The notes beneath the pieces were generated by a model. The model was not told the origin of the DNA. It did no database searches and was given only the letters and a program-made list of their open reading frames with translations. A stretch of 58,413 nucleotides of DNA from Bradyrhizobium vignae (GTDB taxonomy: Bacteria; Pseudomonadota; Alphaproteobacteria; Rhizobiales; Xanthobacteraceae), in contig NZ_RDQF01000050.1 in assembly GCF_004114425.1 (NCBI RefSeq), positions 1-58,413 on the forward strand, written 5' to 3'. Below are positions 26,504 through 34,701 of the stretch, one piece after another; the first letter of the stretch is position 1, and each line of letters opens with the position of its first letter. Position numbers and translations under genes: made by a program.

Positions 26504-28168
26504 TCAGCGCCCGAACCGCTTGGCCAGCATCTCTTTCAGGATCTGCCGCTTGATCTGCTTGTTGGTAAGGGCGCCATCGTGCCACCAGAAGCCGTCGGCC
26601 TTCATCTTCTGCGCGGCGCGGACGAAGCGTTCGGCGACCTCGGTGAAGTCGGCATCGGTGTAGTTGAGGCTGAAGATCAGCCTTCCGGTGCCGACCCAGC
26701 TCAGCGCCAGGCCCTCGGCGCGCAGGTAATATTGCAGCATCCAGTTGTAGCGGGACGGGGTGGTGTATTTCACCGTCCAGATCGACGAGAAGTTGGCGAA
26801 GCGCACCGGCAGGTCGGCATCGCTCATCATTTGGTTGAGCTTTTGGACACGGCCATTCCAGGTCTCTTCCAGCCCGTCATAGACGGCGCGGAAGTTGGGG
26901 CTGGCGAGCCGGCTCAAGAACTCGTCCATCGCCGTCATGACGTAGGGGTGCGAGTTGAAGGTGCCGCGGGCGAAGCAGATGTCGGCGGGGCGATCATCGC
27001 GGAAGCGGCGCATCAATTCGCGCTTGCCGCAGACGACGCCGACCGGCAGGCCGCCGGCAAGGCTCTTGCCGTAGGTCACCATGTCGGCCTTGACGCCAAA
27101 ATATTCCTGGGCACCGCCGGCGGCGAGACGGAAGCCCACGAAGACCTCGTCGAAGATCAAGACGATGCCGCGTTGGTCGCAGACCTCGCGCAGCTTCTTC
27201 AGCCATTCTGTATAGGCCGCGCGATCAAAGTCGCCGCCGCGGGAGGAATCGACCAGCGAGGAATCGCCGGGCGCGTTGACGTTGGGATGCAGGCCCTGCA
27301 GCGGATTGACCAGCACACAGGCGATATCTTTGCGCGTCTTCAGCACATGCAGCGTCCTCTCCGACATCTCGGCGAGGGTGTAGGTCTCGTGCGCAGGAAT
27401 GGGGTTGCCGACGCCGGGCTGCACGTCGCCCCACCAGCCGTGATAGGCGCCGGCGAAGCGGACCAGATGCGTGCGCTTGGTGTGATAGCGCGCCAGCCGC
27501 ACCGCCTGCATCACGGCCTCGGTGCCGGACATGTGGAACGAGACTTCGTCGAGGCCGGAGATCTGGCGGAGCCGGCTCACGTTCTCGAGGATGACCGGGT
27601 GGTAGGGGCCGAGCACGGGACCCAGCGCATGCGCGCGCTTCTCGGCGCCCTCGATGCACTCCTTGTAGAAGTCGTTGCCGAAGATGTTGACGCCGTAAGA
27701 TCCGGTGAGGTCGTAGGAAGTGTTACCGTCGACATCGGTGACGGTGACGCCGCGCGAGGATTCCATGAAGGTCGAGGTGCCCAGGTGCTCGCGCACGAGA
27801 CGCGAGAACTGGAATGGCACGCGGTAGCTCTCGGTGAAGTTCAGGTCGGAGATCGCCTCCGCCGCCTCCTTCGTCAGGGCGCGGCCCTTCGGGTAGCGCT
27901 CGGCGTAAAGCCTGGCGAGGCGGAAGAAGGCGTCCTTGCGCCGGGCCACGATGTTGGCGGGCGCACCGTCGCATCCGAAGTACCTGTCACCCTCGAACTC
28001 GTAGAATGGGAGCAGCCGCGCCACCCGCCGCGACATCTTGGAGTGCCCGGCGAGCGAGCGGTGCTTGGCGCGGGACAGTTCGACCCGCGCCTTGATCTTC
28101 GGGAGGACGGCGGCAGCGGAGGCTGCGGCGGCCACGGACATCGAGAGAATCGGGAGTGTCGTTTCCAT
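26504..28168 (-). CDS. Class III PLP-dependent aminotransferase/aminomutase, long form
   Basis: 554 residues against about 430 for glutamate-1-semialdehyde aminomutase, which the core resembles. 'SFHMSGTEAVMQAVRLARYH' (210-229), 'GAYHGWWGDV', D340 in 'LIFDEVFVGFR' and the PLP lysine K368 in 'TYGKSLAGGLPVG' are all present. Extra parts are about 110 N-terminal residues, starting with an Ala-rich hydrophobic stretch, and a basic tail. It is probably not the haem-pathway HemL because of these extensions. Divergent from psd with only 35 bases between starts, which suggests shared regulation and perhaps an aminolipid role. Confidence 0.82.
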   Translation of the reverse strand: METTLPILSMSVAAAASAAAVLPKIKARVELSRAKHRSLAGHSKMSRRVARLLPFYEFEGDRYFGCDGAPANIVARRKDAFFRLARLYAERYPKGRALTKEAAEAISDLNFTESYRVPFQFSRLVREHLGTSTFMESSRGVTVTDVDGNTSYDLTGSYGVNIFGNDFYKECIEGAEKRAHALGPVLGPYHPVILENVSRLRQISGLDEVSFHMSGTEAVMQAVRLARYHTKRTHLVRFAGAYHGWWGDVQPGVGNPIPAHETYTLAEMSERTLHVLKTRKDIACVLVNPLQGLHPNVNAPGDSSLVDSSRGGDFDRAAYTEWLKKLREVCDQRGIVLIFDEVFVGFRLAAGGAQEYFGVKADMVTYGKSLAGGLPVGVVCGKRELMRRFRDDRPADICFARGTFNSHPYVMTAMDEFLSRLASPNFRAVYDGLEETWNGRVQKLNQMMSDADLPVRFANFSSIWTVKYTTPSRYNWMLQYYLRAEGLALSWVGTGRLIFSLNYTDADFTEVAERFVRAAQKMKADGFWWHDGALTNKQIKRQILKEMLAKRFGR

Positions 28169-28203
28169 GACAACAAGCGCTAAACCTGCGAGCTGACAGA
28201 TTC

Positions 28204-29067
28204 ATGACAGTCAAAGCCCTCATCGCCTCTTTCACCCAGCAGGAAGACCTCAACTTCCTGTTGACCAACCGCATCCCCCGCGCGGCCTTGACCCGCTTCA
28301 TGGGCTGGTTCTCCAAGATCGAGAATCCCTTCGTGCGGGACTTCTCGATCGCGCTGTGGAAGCTGTTCTCCGACCTCGACCTGTCGGAGGCGCGCAAGAC
28401 CCACTTCAAGAGCCTGCACGACTGCTTCACCCGCGAGCTGAAGCCGGGCCTGCGGCCGTTCGATCCGGACCCCTCGATTGTTGCCAGCCCTTCGGACGGC
28501 ATTGTCGGCGCTCACGGCAAGATCGCGGACACCGAGCTGTTCCAGGTCAAGGGCGCGCCCTATTCGCTACTCGATCTCCTCGGCGATTCCGCGCTGGTCG
28601 ATCAGCACCGCAACGGCTCCTTCGTCACGCTGCGGCTGACCTCGAGCATGTATCACCGCTTCCACGCGCCCTATGACGCCCATATCGAACGCGTCACGCT
28701 GATTCATGGCGATGTCTGGAACGTCAACCCGATCGCGCTCAAGCGCGTCGAGCGTCTCTTCTGCAAGAACGAGCGCGCGGTGATCCGGACGCACCTAGCG
28801 ACCGGCGAAGCGGTGACACTGGTGCCCGTTGCGGCGATCCTGGTCGCGAGCATCCGCCTGCACTTCCTCGACATGGTGCTGAACGCGCAGACCCGCGGCC
28901 CGGTCAATTTCCCCTGCGACGTCAATGTGGCGAAGGGGGAGGAACTCGGCTGGTTCGAGCACGGCTCGACCATCATCATCCTGGCGCCCGGCGATTTCAT
29001 CTTCTGCGATGGCATTGCCGAGGGTACGCGCATTCGCGCTGGTCAAGCGCTGCTCAGAAAAAAGTAG
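28204..29067 (+). CDS. psd: Phosphatidylserine decarboxylase, E. coli Psd type
   Basis: 287 residues. Catalytic signature D98 ('ASPSDGIVGAHGK'), H151/H154 ('MYHRFHAP') and the self-cleavage site H-G-S255-T ('FEHGSTIII', LGST in E. coli), which yields the pyruvoyl group. Residues before S255 form the beta chain, the rest the alpha chain. Makes phosphatidylethanolamine at the inner membrane, the substrate of the nearby PmtA. It resembles the E. coli form rather than the shorter Psd usual in alphaproteobacteria, so it may be a second copy. Confidence 0.88.
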   Translation: MTVKALIASFTQQEDLNFLLTNRIPRAALTRFMGWFSKIENPFVRDFSIALWKLFSDLDLSEARKTHFKSLHDCFTRELKPGLRPFDPDPSIVASPSDGIVGAHGKIADTELFQVKGAPYSLLDLLGDSALVDQHRNGSFVTLRLTSSMYHRFHAPYDAHIERVTLIHGDVWNVNPIALKRVERLFCKNERAVIRTHLATGEAVTLVPVAAILVASIRLHFLDMVLNAQTRGPVNFPCDVNVAKGEELGWFEHGSTIIILAPGDFIFCDGIAEGTRIRAGQALLRKK

Positions 29068-29136
29068 CCTTCAATCCGCCGTCCCCGCTGCCTATATCGT
29101 CGTTCGGGGACGATTCGATCGACACGGATTTGAGCG

Positions 29137-29724
29137 ATGGCGCGGGCGCCGGTGATGGCAGCGGGTGGAATTGTGCTGCGGCGTGGACCTGCGCCACGGA
29201 TCGCGGTCGTGCGCCAGCGCAAGCGCAACGAATGGGTGCTGCCCAAGGGCAAGCTCGATGACGGCGAGACGCCGAAGCAAGCCGCGCACCGTGAGGTGCT
29301 GGAGGAGACCGGCCACGACGTTGCCGTGCACGAATTTCTGGGCACGCTCGCTTATCAGTCCGGCGGGCGCTCCAAGATCGTGCATTTCTGGCGGATGCAG
29401 GCTGACGGAGCGCCGGTCCGCAAGCTGATGAACGACATCAAGGCGGTCGACTGGCTGACGCTGGACGATGCGATCGCCCGCCTTTCGCGCGAATATGAGC
29501 GTGCGTTCCTCAACGAAGTTGGCCCGATCGCGCTCGCGGCGGCGGGGTTGGCGCCTCTGTCCGCGCCGGAGTCGAAGCAGGATTCCGAGCCGGTATCGCC
29601 ATTGGCCACCGACGATATCGAGTCAGCCCTGCAAACGCTGACACCGGCGGAAGCTGCGTCCGTGGATGAACTGCGGCACGGCCTGTTGCAGAAGGTGAAG
29701 GCCTGGTTGCGCGGCGAAGCGTGA
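29137..29724 (+). CDS. Nudix hydrolase with C-terminal extension
   Basis: 195 residues. Nudix box G-x5-E-x7-REVLEETGHD, about residues 45-67 ('GKLDDGETPKQAAHREVLEE'), with all metal-binding Glu present. It follows 'RNEWVLPKG' as in MutT/diadenosine polyphosphate hydrolases. About 55 residues after the domain form a charged helical tail ('LTPAEAASVDELRHGLLQKVKAWL'). Possible substrates are oxidised nucleotides or Ap4A-like dinucleotides. Starts 69 bases after psd on the same strand. Confidence 0.87.
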   Translation: MARAPVMAAGGIVLRRGPAPRIAVVRQRKRNEWVLPKGKLDDGETPKQAAHREVLEETGHDVAVHEFLGTLAYQSGGRSKIVHFWRMQADGAPVRKLMNDIKAVDWLTLDDAIARLSREYERAFLNEVGPIALAAAGLAPLSAPESKQDSEPVSPLATDDIESALQTLTPAEAASVDELRHGLLQKVKAWLRGEA

Positions 29725-29804
29725 AGTCTCGAGCCGCGCTGCTCGCAGGTGAGACGGCATCCGCAGGTTGATGCGATCAGGTGAGCGTCAACTTCCTCCA
29801 CATC

Positions 29805-29888
29805 GTCATTGCGAGCGCCGCGAAGCAATCCAGAATCTCTCCGCGAAAAGATTCTGGATTGCTTCGTCGTTTCGCTCCTCGCAATGAC
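29805..29888. repeat. Intergenic repeat, GTCATTGCGAG family, copy 3
   Basis: Arms GTCATTGCGAGC and CTCGCAATGAC; inner 'gaagcaatccagaatct / gattctggattgcttc' is nearly perfect. Lies between convergent genes. Confidence 0.8.
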
Positions 29889-29985
29889 GTGGAGATGGCT
29901 GAGTGCGCCTCTCTCGCACTCTTTGCTCAGAGGCCACCGCCGGGCCGAAGATGCACATGCGGGCGCGACGGGCGAAAGTGAAATG

Positions 29986-31464
29986 TCACCGCCGCTCCTT
30001 CTCTTTGGGAGCCGGCTTGCGCGGCGCGGCGGGGCGTTGAGCGCCCGGCAGGCGTTGCTGGACTCCGCCGGAACGCTGCATGCCCGGCTGTTGGATCGCC
30101 GGCGGCTGGCCTGGCTGCAATCCTGTGCGCGGCATTTGCGGCTGCGGGGTGAGCCCCGGCTGTGGCGGCGCGATGACTCCGGGCTGCACCGGAGCTTGTC
30201 CACTGCGCTGCGGCTGGGCTCGCGGCGTGCCGCCCGGCTGGATGCCTTGCTGAGCGCCTTGTCCGGCGCGAGGCGCGCCCATCGGGCGACCAGCGCCCTG
30301 TTGCCGCGGCCCTTGCTGCTGCCCTTGCTGCTGCCCTTGGCCGGTACGCGGCGTACCCGGCTGCACCGCGCCACCTTGTTGTCCTTGTCCCTGTCGCTGC
30401 GGCGGTTGCGCGCCTTGCTGCGTTCCTTGCCGGCCCGGCGTGCCCGGCTGTTGCTGACCTGGACGATTGTTCTGACCGGGCTGTCCGTTCGGCCGCTGCG
30501 GTTGCTGGCCCGGCGCCGTCGTCGGCCGCAATTGTTGCTGCTGCGGCGGTTGCACCGGCCGCGGAATGCGGCTGATCGCGGCCGGATTGGCGCGGCGGAA
30601 GTCGCGCTGCTCGATGACGATTTGCCGGCCCGCGGTCTGGGCGAGATGTACCTGGCTGACGAAGCTACGGTCGCGCGCGATCTGCTGCGCGGGAATCGTG
30701 ATCGGTACCGCGGTAAAGCGCATGACGCCGCCGGTGCCGCTCGCGCCAGGCCGGATCGCAAAGCCGCTCGCGGCCTGCGTCAGCGCGCCGAGCCGCGCCC
30801 CGCTGCTGCGGTCGTCGACATCGATGTGGCCGACCCGGCCGTCGGCGTCAGGATAGAGCTTGATGTTGACGTTGCTCGCCCTGTTCGCCGCCGCACCTTC
30901 GGGAACATCGATAACCCCCGTTGTGCCGCGGATGCCGAGCGTTGCCGTCGGCGTCGTGATCTTCATGTCGCCGGTCTTCGCCACGGCCGCTGCGACGAAG
31001 GCCACCGTGCCCTTACCGACGTCGAAGATCGCCGAATTCTGCTTGCCGCTATCTTCATAGACGTAATCGTCGATGGTGATCTTCGCGCTGGCCGAAAGGT
31101 TGAACGTCGTCGCATCGTTGAAGGTGATGCCGAGTGAGGAGTTCGACGAGGTCTGCACGACGTCGTTGAGATAGATATCGTCGCGCACCCGCAGCGGATA
31201 GGAATTCCTGTCGCGGATCACGGTCGCGATCCCCGTCACCGTCGCGACGTTGCCGATCGGCTCGACGGCGGCGGGCTGTGCGTCCGGGGACGGTGTCGGC
31301 GAGGCTGATGGCGTCGGTGAAGGCGCGGGCGTCGGCTGCACTTGTGGCTGTGCCTGCGCAAGCTCGATGGCATCGGACGCGAACGCCACACCTGTGCCTG
31401 CCAGCGGCAAGGCCAGCAGGGCGAGCGCGAACATGGAGCGGCGCCAAGCTACCAACGAAGTCAC
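29986..31464 (-). CDS. Secreted FecR-domain protein with Gln/Pro/Gly-rich tail
   Basis: 492 residues. N-terminal signal (about 1-30, after RR, ..VAFASDA), a Pro/Ser/Thr linker, and a FecR domain at about 68-185 ('RDDIYLNDVVQTSSNSSLGI', then 'SAIFDVGKGTVAFVAAAVAK', then 'ITTPTATLGIRGTTGVIDV'). A low-complexity tail (about 295-490) of repeated Q/P/G/R ends in a basic PKEKERR. No FecI or TonB receptor gene adjoins, so iron signalling is unlikely; it is more like the FecR-containing adhesin/LysM-type exported proteins. Start is a GTG with no clear SD. Confidence 0.82.
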   Translation of the reverse strand: MTSLVAWRRSMFALALLALPLAGTGVAFASDAIELAQAQPQVQPTPAPSPTPSASPTPSPDAQPAAVEPIGNVATVTGIATVIRDRNSYPLRVRDDIYLNDVVQTSSNSSLGITFNDATTFNLSASAKITIDDYVYEDSGKQNSAIFDVGKGTVAFVAAAVAKTGDMKITTPTATLGIRGTTGVIDVPEGAAANRASNVNIKLYPDADGRVGHIDVDDRSSGARLGALTQAASGFAIRPGASGTGGVMRFTAVPITIPAQQIARDRSFVSQVHLAQTAGRQIVIEQRDFRRANPAAISRIPRPVQPPQQQQLRPTTAPGQQPQRPNGQPGQNNRPGQQQPGTPGRQGTQQGAQPPQRQGQGQQGGAVQPGTPRTGQGQQQGQQQGPRQQGAGRPMGAPRAGQGAQQGIQPGGTPRAQPQRSGQAPVQPGVIAPPQPGLTPQPQMPRTGLQPGQPPAIQQPGMQRSGGVQQRLPGAQRPAAPRKPAPKEKERR

Positions 31465-31607
31465 GAGGAGGTCCCGGAGAGAAGGCGAGGCGAGAGCTGC
31501 GGATTTCAGCCGGGCGCATCTGAATGGCGGATGAACGTCTGCCGCACGGGAAGGGACGAGCGTTCGAGCGGTGCGCGGCTCCGGCGTGGGTTGGCTCTCT
31601 CGACAAC

Positions 31608-31691
31608 GTCATGGCCGGGCTTGTCCCGGCCATCCACGCCTTGTTTGGCGACACCAAGAACGTGGATGCCCGGGACAAGCCCGGGCATGAC
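31608..31691. repeat. Intergenic repeat, CATGGCCGGGC..GCCCGGGCATGA
   Basis: Two short hairpins ('atggccgggc ttg tcccggccat' and 'atgcccgggacaagcccgggcat') flank 'cacg..cgtg' arms, the ATGCCCGGG family in full length. Confidence 0.7.
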
Positions 31692-31730
31692 GAAGATCGC
31701 GAATCTCTCAGGGACCACGCGCTCCGCGCA

Positions 31731-32504
31731 TCAGCTCACGCGCTTCCAGGTCTGACCGCCGCAGAACATGCCGCCGAAGGCGCAGCCCTGCACGCGCATC
31801 GCATTCGGGCTCTTCATCGAGATCGTCGAGTCGTAGTTGCGGCCGGAGTTCGGATCGCGAATGCGGCCGCTCCACTTCGAGCCCTCGGGCTTCATGTTGA
31901 TCAGGATGCGCTCGTTGGTCTTCTCGGCATAGCCGCAGAGATTGGGGCCACATTGTTCGACGCGGACATTACCTTTGTTCTCTTCGGTCGCCCACACGCC
32001 GATCGGCGAATTCGGTACCGCGACGGGCGCGGCGGCAACCGGAGCCGGCACGGGAGCAGCAGCGACGGCCGCGGGCTCGGCAACGGGAGCAGGAGCCGCA
32101 ACAGGTGCGGGCTGCGTGTTGTCGAAGCTGGACGGGGCGGAAGCTGCAGGCGTGGTGACGGCCGACGCGGTGGGCGCGGTCGCCTGCACTGGCGACTGCG
32201 GCACCGGCTGCTGCGGCGCCGGAGCCGGCGCGGGCTGCGCCGTTGTGGTCGCGGGAGCCGGCGTTGTGTCGACGTCATCGTCCTTGGAGCCGCCAAGGCC
32301 CTTGAGGTTGATGCTGTCCAGCTTGATCGGCTTGTCCGACAGGCCCGGCGCAATGATGGTCACGCAATTCAGTGAGGCGCAGTTGCGCGGCGTCTCGATG
32401 CGGATGTGCTGGCCCTCGATCTGAAACGAGATCGAATTGCCGGCATGCGCGGCGGCGGTCGAAACGAGGAAGAGCGCGGCAGCGGCGATGGTGAGCTTGT
32501 TCAT
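31731..32504 (-). CDS. Secreted DUF2147 domain protein
   Basis: 257 residues from the ATG at 32502-32504 (GGAG seven bases before). Signal peptide 1-21 (..TAAAHA), then a short N-terminal module with a Cys pair ('CASLNCVTIIAPGL'), a Pro/Ala/Thr-rich linker of about 100 residues, and a C-terminal DUF2147 domain: 'GVWATEENKGNVRVEQCGPNLCGYAE', 'GSKWSGRIRDPNSGRNYDS', 'VQGCAFGGMFCGGQTWKR'. DUF2147 is a small beta barrel, periplasmic, function unknown. Confidence 0.85.
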   Translation of the reverse strand: MNKLTIAAAALFLVSTAAAHAGNSISFQIEGQHIRIETPRNCASLNCVTIIAPGLSDKPIKLDSINLKGLGGSKDDDVDTTPAPATTTAQPAPAPAPQQPVPQSPVQATAPTASAVTTPAASAPSSFDNTQPAPVAAPAPVAEPAAVAAAPVPAPVAAAPVAVPNSPIGVWATEENKGNVRVEQCGPNLCGYAEKTNERILINMKPEGSKWSGRIRDPNSGRNYDSTISMKSPNAMRVQGCAFGGMFCGGQTWKRVS

Positions 32505-32691
32505 GACAATCTCCGAAATTGCGCGGTCCCGAGATGGACTGAAGTCGCTGGCGGTTGAAGCGTGGCTCGACCCTACGCCGAGGTGGTCAGGCGTTCTGTG
32601 ATGGACGTCACAACGGCGCCTGGCCGGGGCTCTCGCTGGAAGCCCGTGCAGCCGACCGTTCCTGTCTCCGCGAGGCCGGCGCGCGAGGATA

Positions 32692-32747
32692 GAACCCCTC
32701 ATCCGTCGCGCTTCGCGCGCCACCTTCTCCACAAGGGGAGAAGGGAA
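32692..32747. repeat. Partial repeat of the CCCTCATCC/CACCTTCTCC family
   Basis: Contains 'cccctcatccgtcgcgcttcg' and 'ccaccttctcc..ggggagaagg'. Truncated relative to the copies at 9473 and 26332. Confidence 0.6.
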
Positions 32748-32770
32748 GAGAGATACCGTGTGCTGAGCCT

Positions 32771-32854
32771 CTAAATCATGCCGAGCACGATGGCGCCGAC
32801 GAAGGCCATGGCGAGGTAGGCGGTGATAACGCTCAGTCTCCCGGCGAACGTCAT
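32771..32854 (-). CDS. 27-residue single-pass membrane peptide
   Basis: A 28-codon frame, ATG at 32852-32854 to TAG at 32771-32773, with an excellent ribosome site (GGAGGGAGCGAC) directly before it. The product begins MTFAGRLSV and continues with about 18 hydrophobic residues (ITAYLAMAFVGAIVLGMI), one membrane helix with a short basic head. It is the only coding signal in the 537-base gap between the DUF2147 and extensin genes. Function unknown; small membrane peptides often modulate a larger membrane protein. Confidence 0.65.
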   Translation of the reverse strand: MTFAGRLSVITAYLAMAFVGAIVLGMI

Positions 32855-33041
32855 GTCGCTCCCTCCATGCGCGCCGCTTGGCGCGCAGCCTTATGGTTAA
32901 CAGAAAGTTCCTTCTCGAAAAAGTCAGGCTCGCTGTCGCTCATCGGCGGCAGCGTTCGAGCCAGCGCAGGCCGTCATGGTTAAGGAAGGCTGAAGTCAAC
33001 ACGTTGAAGAGTCCTTAAGTAAATTCATCGAACGTGCGTGC

Positions 33042-34244
33042 ATGACGCGCGGAGTTCGTTTGTATCTCGTCGGCTCCATCGTCCTTGTTTCGCTAGCGGG
33101 TTGCGGTCGCGGCTTCTTCCAGGCCGAACGTGAGCCATGGCGGGCCGAGGCGGAAGCGGCGTGCCTGAAATCGGGCGCGGTCAAGGAGAGCGCCGACATC
33201 GTCCGCATCGATCCGATCTCGGGGCCCGGCATGTGCGGCGCCGAGTATCCGCTGAAGGTTGCCGCGATCGGCGAGGCCTCGAGCACCTATGGCTTTACCG
33301 ACGAGACGTTGCGCCCGCCCGGCAACATCGGCAACCAGCCGCGCTGGCCGGTGCAGCCGCAGTCGAACTATCCGCAGGGCCAGAATTATCCGGCATCATC
33401 CTATCCGCAACGCTCGACCTATCCCGAGAGCGCGGTACACCAGCCCGCGGGCTATGGCGCCTCGACCGGGCCGATGTCGCTGAACGCACCGGGCGTAGCG
33501 CCGCAGGAGGACGAGATCGATCTGCCCCCCGAGGGCACCGATGCCGCGGGCGCAGCGCGCTACATGAATGCACCGAGCTATCCGGCTCGTCCTGCGCCTT
33601 ACTCGCAGGCGCCTGCGCAGCAGCCGCTGCCGCGTCTTGGCCGGGCGCAGGGCAATTCCGTCACGGCCGTCGGTCCTGTCGCGATCAAGCCGACCGCGAC
33701 GCTCGCCTGTCCGATCGTATCCGAGCTCGACCGCTGGCTCGCCGACACGGTGCAGCCTTCGGCGATGCGCTGGTTCGGCGTCCGCGTCGCCGAGATCAAG
33801 CAGATCTCCGCCTATTCCTGCCGCGGCATGAACGGCAATCCCCATGCTCATATTTCCGAACACGCCTTCGGCAATGCACTGGACATCTCCGCCTTCGTGC
33901 TGGCCGACGGCCGCCGCATCACCGTGAAGGACGGCTGGCGCGGCATGCCGGAAGAGCAGGGATTCTTGCGCGATGTGCAGTCGGGTGCGTGCGCGCATTT
34001 CACCACCGTGCTCGCGCCGGGCTCGAACGTCTATCACTACGATCACATCCACGTCGATCTGATGCGTCGCGCCAGCCGCCGCCTGATCTGCCAGCCCGCC
34101 GCCGTCTCCGGCGAAGAGGTCGCCGCGCGCGCGCAATCGCGCAGTCCCTATGCGAATGCGCGCGAACCGTCAGTGACCGGCTCGCTCGGTGCACGCAAGA
34201 GCGCGACACGCAAGCGGGAAGAAGACGAGTACGCCGACGATTAG
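33042..34244 (+). CDS. Extensin-like lipoprotein (Extensin-like_C family)
   Basis: 400 residues. Lipoprotein signal with lipobox VSLAGC (C21). A long Pro/Tyr/Gln-rich linker (about 90-215, repeated 'YP..' units) precedes the extensin-like C-terminal domain (about 222-355). That domain shows 'ACPIVSELDRWLADTVQPSAMRWFG', 'HISEHAFGNALDISAFVLADG' and 'VYHYDHIHVDLMRR', resembling the His/Asp metal site of the D-Ala-D-Ala peptidase (VanY/LAS) fold. Probably acts on peptidoglycan from the envelope side; activity not established for the family. Ends with a charged tail. Confidence 0.85.
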   Translation: MTRGVRLYLVGSIVLVSLAGCGRGFFQAEREPWRAEAEAACLKSGAVKESADIVRIDPISGPGMCGAEYPLKVAAIGEASSTYGFTDETLRPPGNIGNQPRWPVQPQSNYPQGQNYPASSYPQRSTYPESAVHQPAGYGASTGPMSLNAPGVAPQEDEIDLPPEGTDAAGAARYMNAPSYPARPAPYSQAPAQQPLPRLGRAQGNSVTAVGPVAIKPTATLACPIVSELDRWLADTVQPSAMRWFGVRVAEIKQISAYSCRGMNGNPHAHISEHAFGNALDISAFVLADGRRITVKDGWRGMPEEQGFLRDVQSGACAHFTTVLAPGSNVYHYDHIHVDLMRRASRRLICQPAAVSGEEVAARAQSRSPYANAREPSVTGSLGARKSATRKREEDEYADD

Positions 34245-34261
34245 CGGCGCTCTTGCCTGTC

Positions 34262-34326
34262 GCCCGGATGACGCTGCGCGCAATCCGGGAAAGTCCCCGC
34301 ATTCCGCTTCGCCCCATGCGGGCTAC
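34262..34326. repeat. Intergenic repeat, GCCCGGATG..GGGCTAC family
   Basis: Shares the 'gcccggatgacgct' and 'catgcgggctac' ends with the element at 2635-2705. Confidence 0.6.
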
Positions 34327-34658
34327 GATCTCGCCGGCTTCGACGGCGCCACCCCCATGCATAGCTGCACCTCGCCCGGAACGTTGTAGGTGCGCATGAT
34401 ATGGCGGCTGTCGCGCAAGCCGGACGCCTCACGTTGCACCACGAACATCCAAAGCGCGTAGCCGGCTTCCATCACCAGCTTGCGCCTGGCCGGTTGCATC
34501 GAGGTCGGCACCTCCGAGGCTGCGTGGGCAGCGTCGAACTCACGCAAGCGCGCCAGCGCCTGTTCGAGTGCGCGGCCCATCCGTCCAAGTGCCGAGGCCT
34601 GTTCCTGGACGATCTCGTAGTGGAGGATATCGACCGGCGGGCGAAGATCACGAGACAT
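34323..34658 (-). CDS. Small helical protein, DUF6665-like
   Basis: 111 residues from the ATG at 34656-34658; an in-frame ATG 12 codons upstream is the alternative, and neither has a strong SD. The sequence 'ILHYEIVQEQASALGRMGRALEQALARL' followed by 'VMEAGYALWMFVVQREASGLRD' resembles a family of short rhizobial proteins I recall as DUF6665. Soluble, mostly helical. Its end meets a repeat. Function unknown. Confidence 0.7.
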   Translation of the reverse strand: MSRDLRPPVDILHYEIVQEQASALGRMGRALEQALARLREFDAAHAASEVPTSMQPARRKLVMEAGYALWMFVVQREASGLRDSRHIMRTYNVPGEVQLCMGVAPSKPARS

Positions 34659-34701
34659 GGCCGCAATATAGTGCTGCCCGGCCCGCAGGTGCAACGCGCA
34701 G

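Noticed and set aside
25682..28183. 833-codon open frame on the plus strand opposite the PLP enzyme and reading through the Mpo1-like gene
   Set aside because: Both overlapped genes have clear families; the long frame does not.
29355..30761. 468-codon Arg/Ser-rich frame opposite the Nudix gene
   Set aside because: Composition is that of out-of-frame high-GC sequence; crosses a repeat.
29986..31464. Iron-signalling FecIR pair
   Set aside because: FecR domain is present but no sigma factor or TonB receptor adjoins, and the protein has a signal peptide and low-complexity tail instead of an anti-sigma N-terminus.
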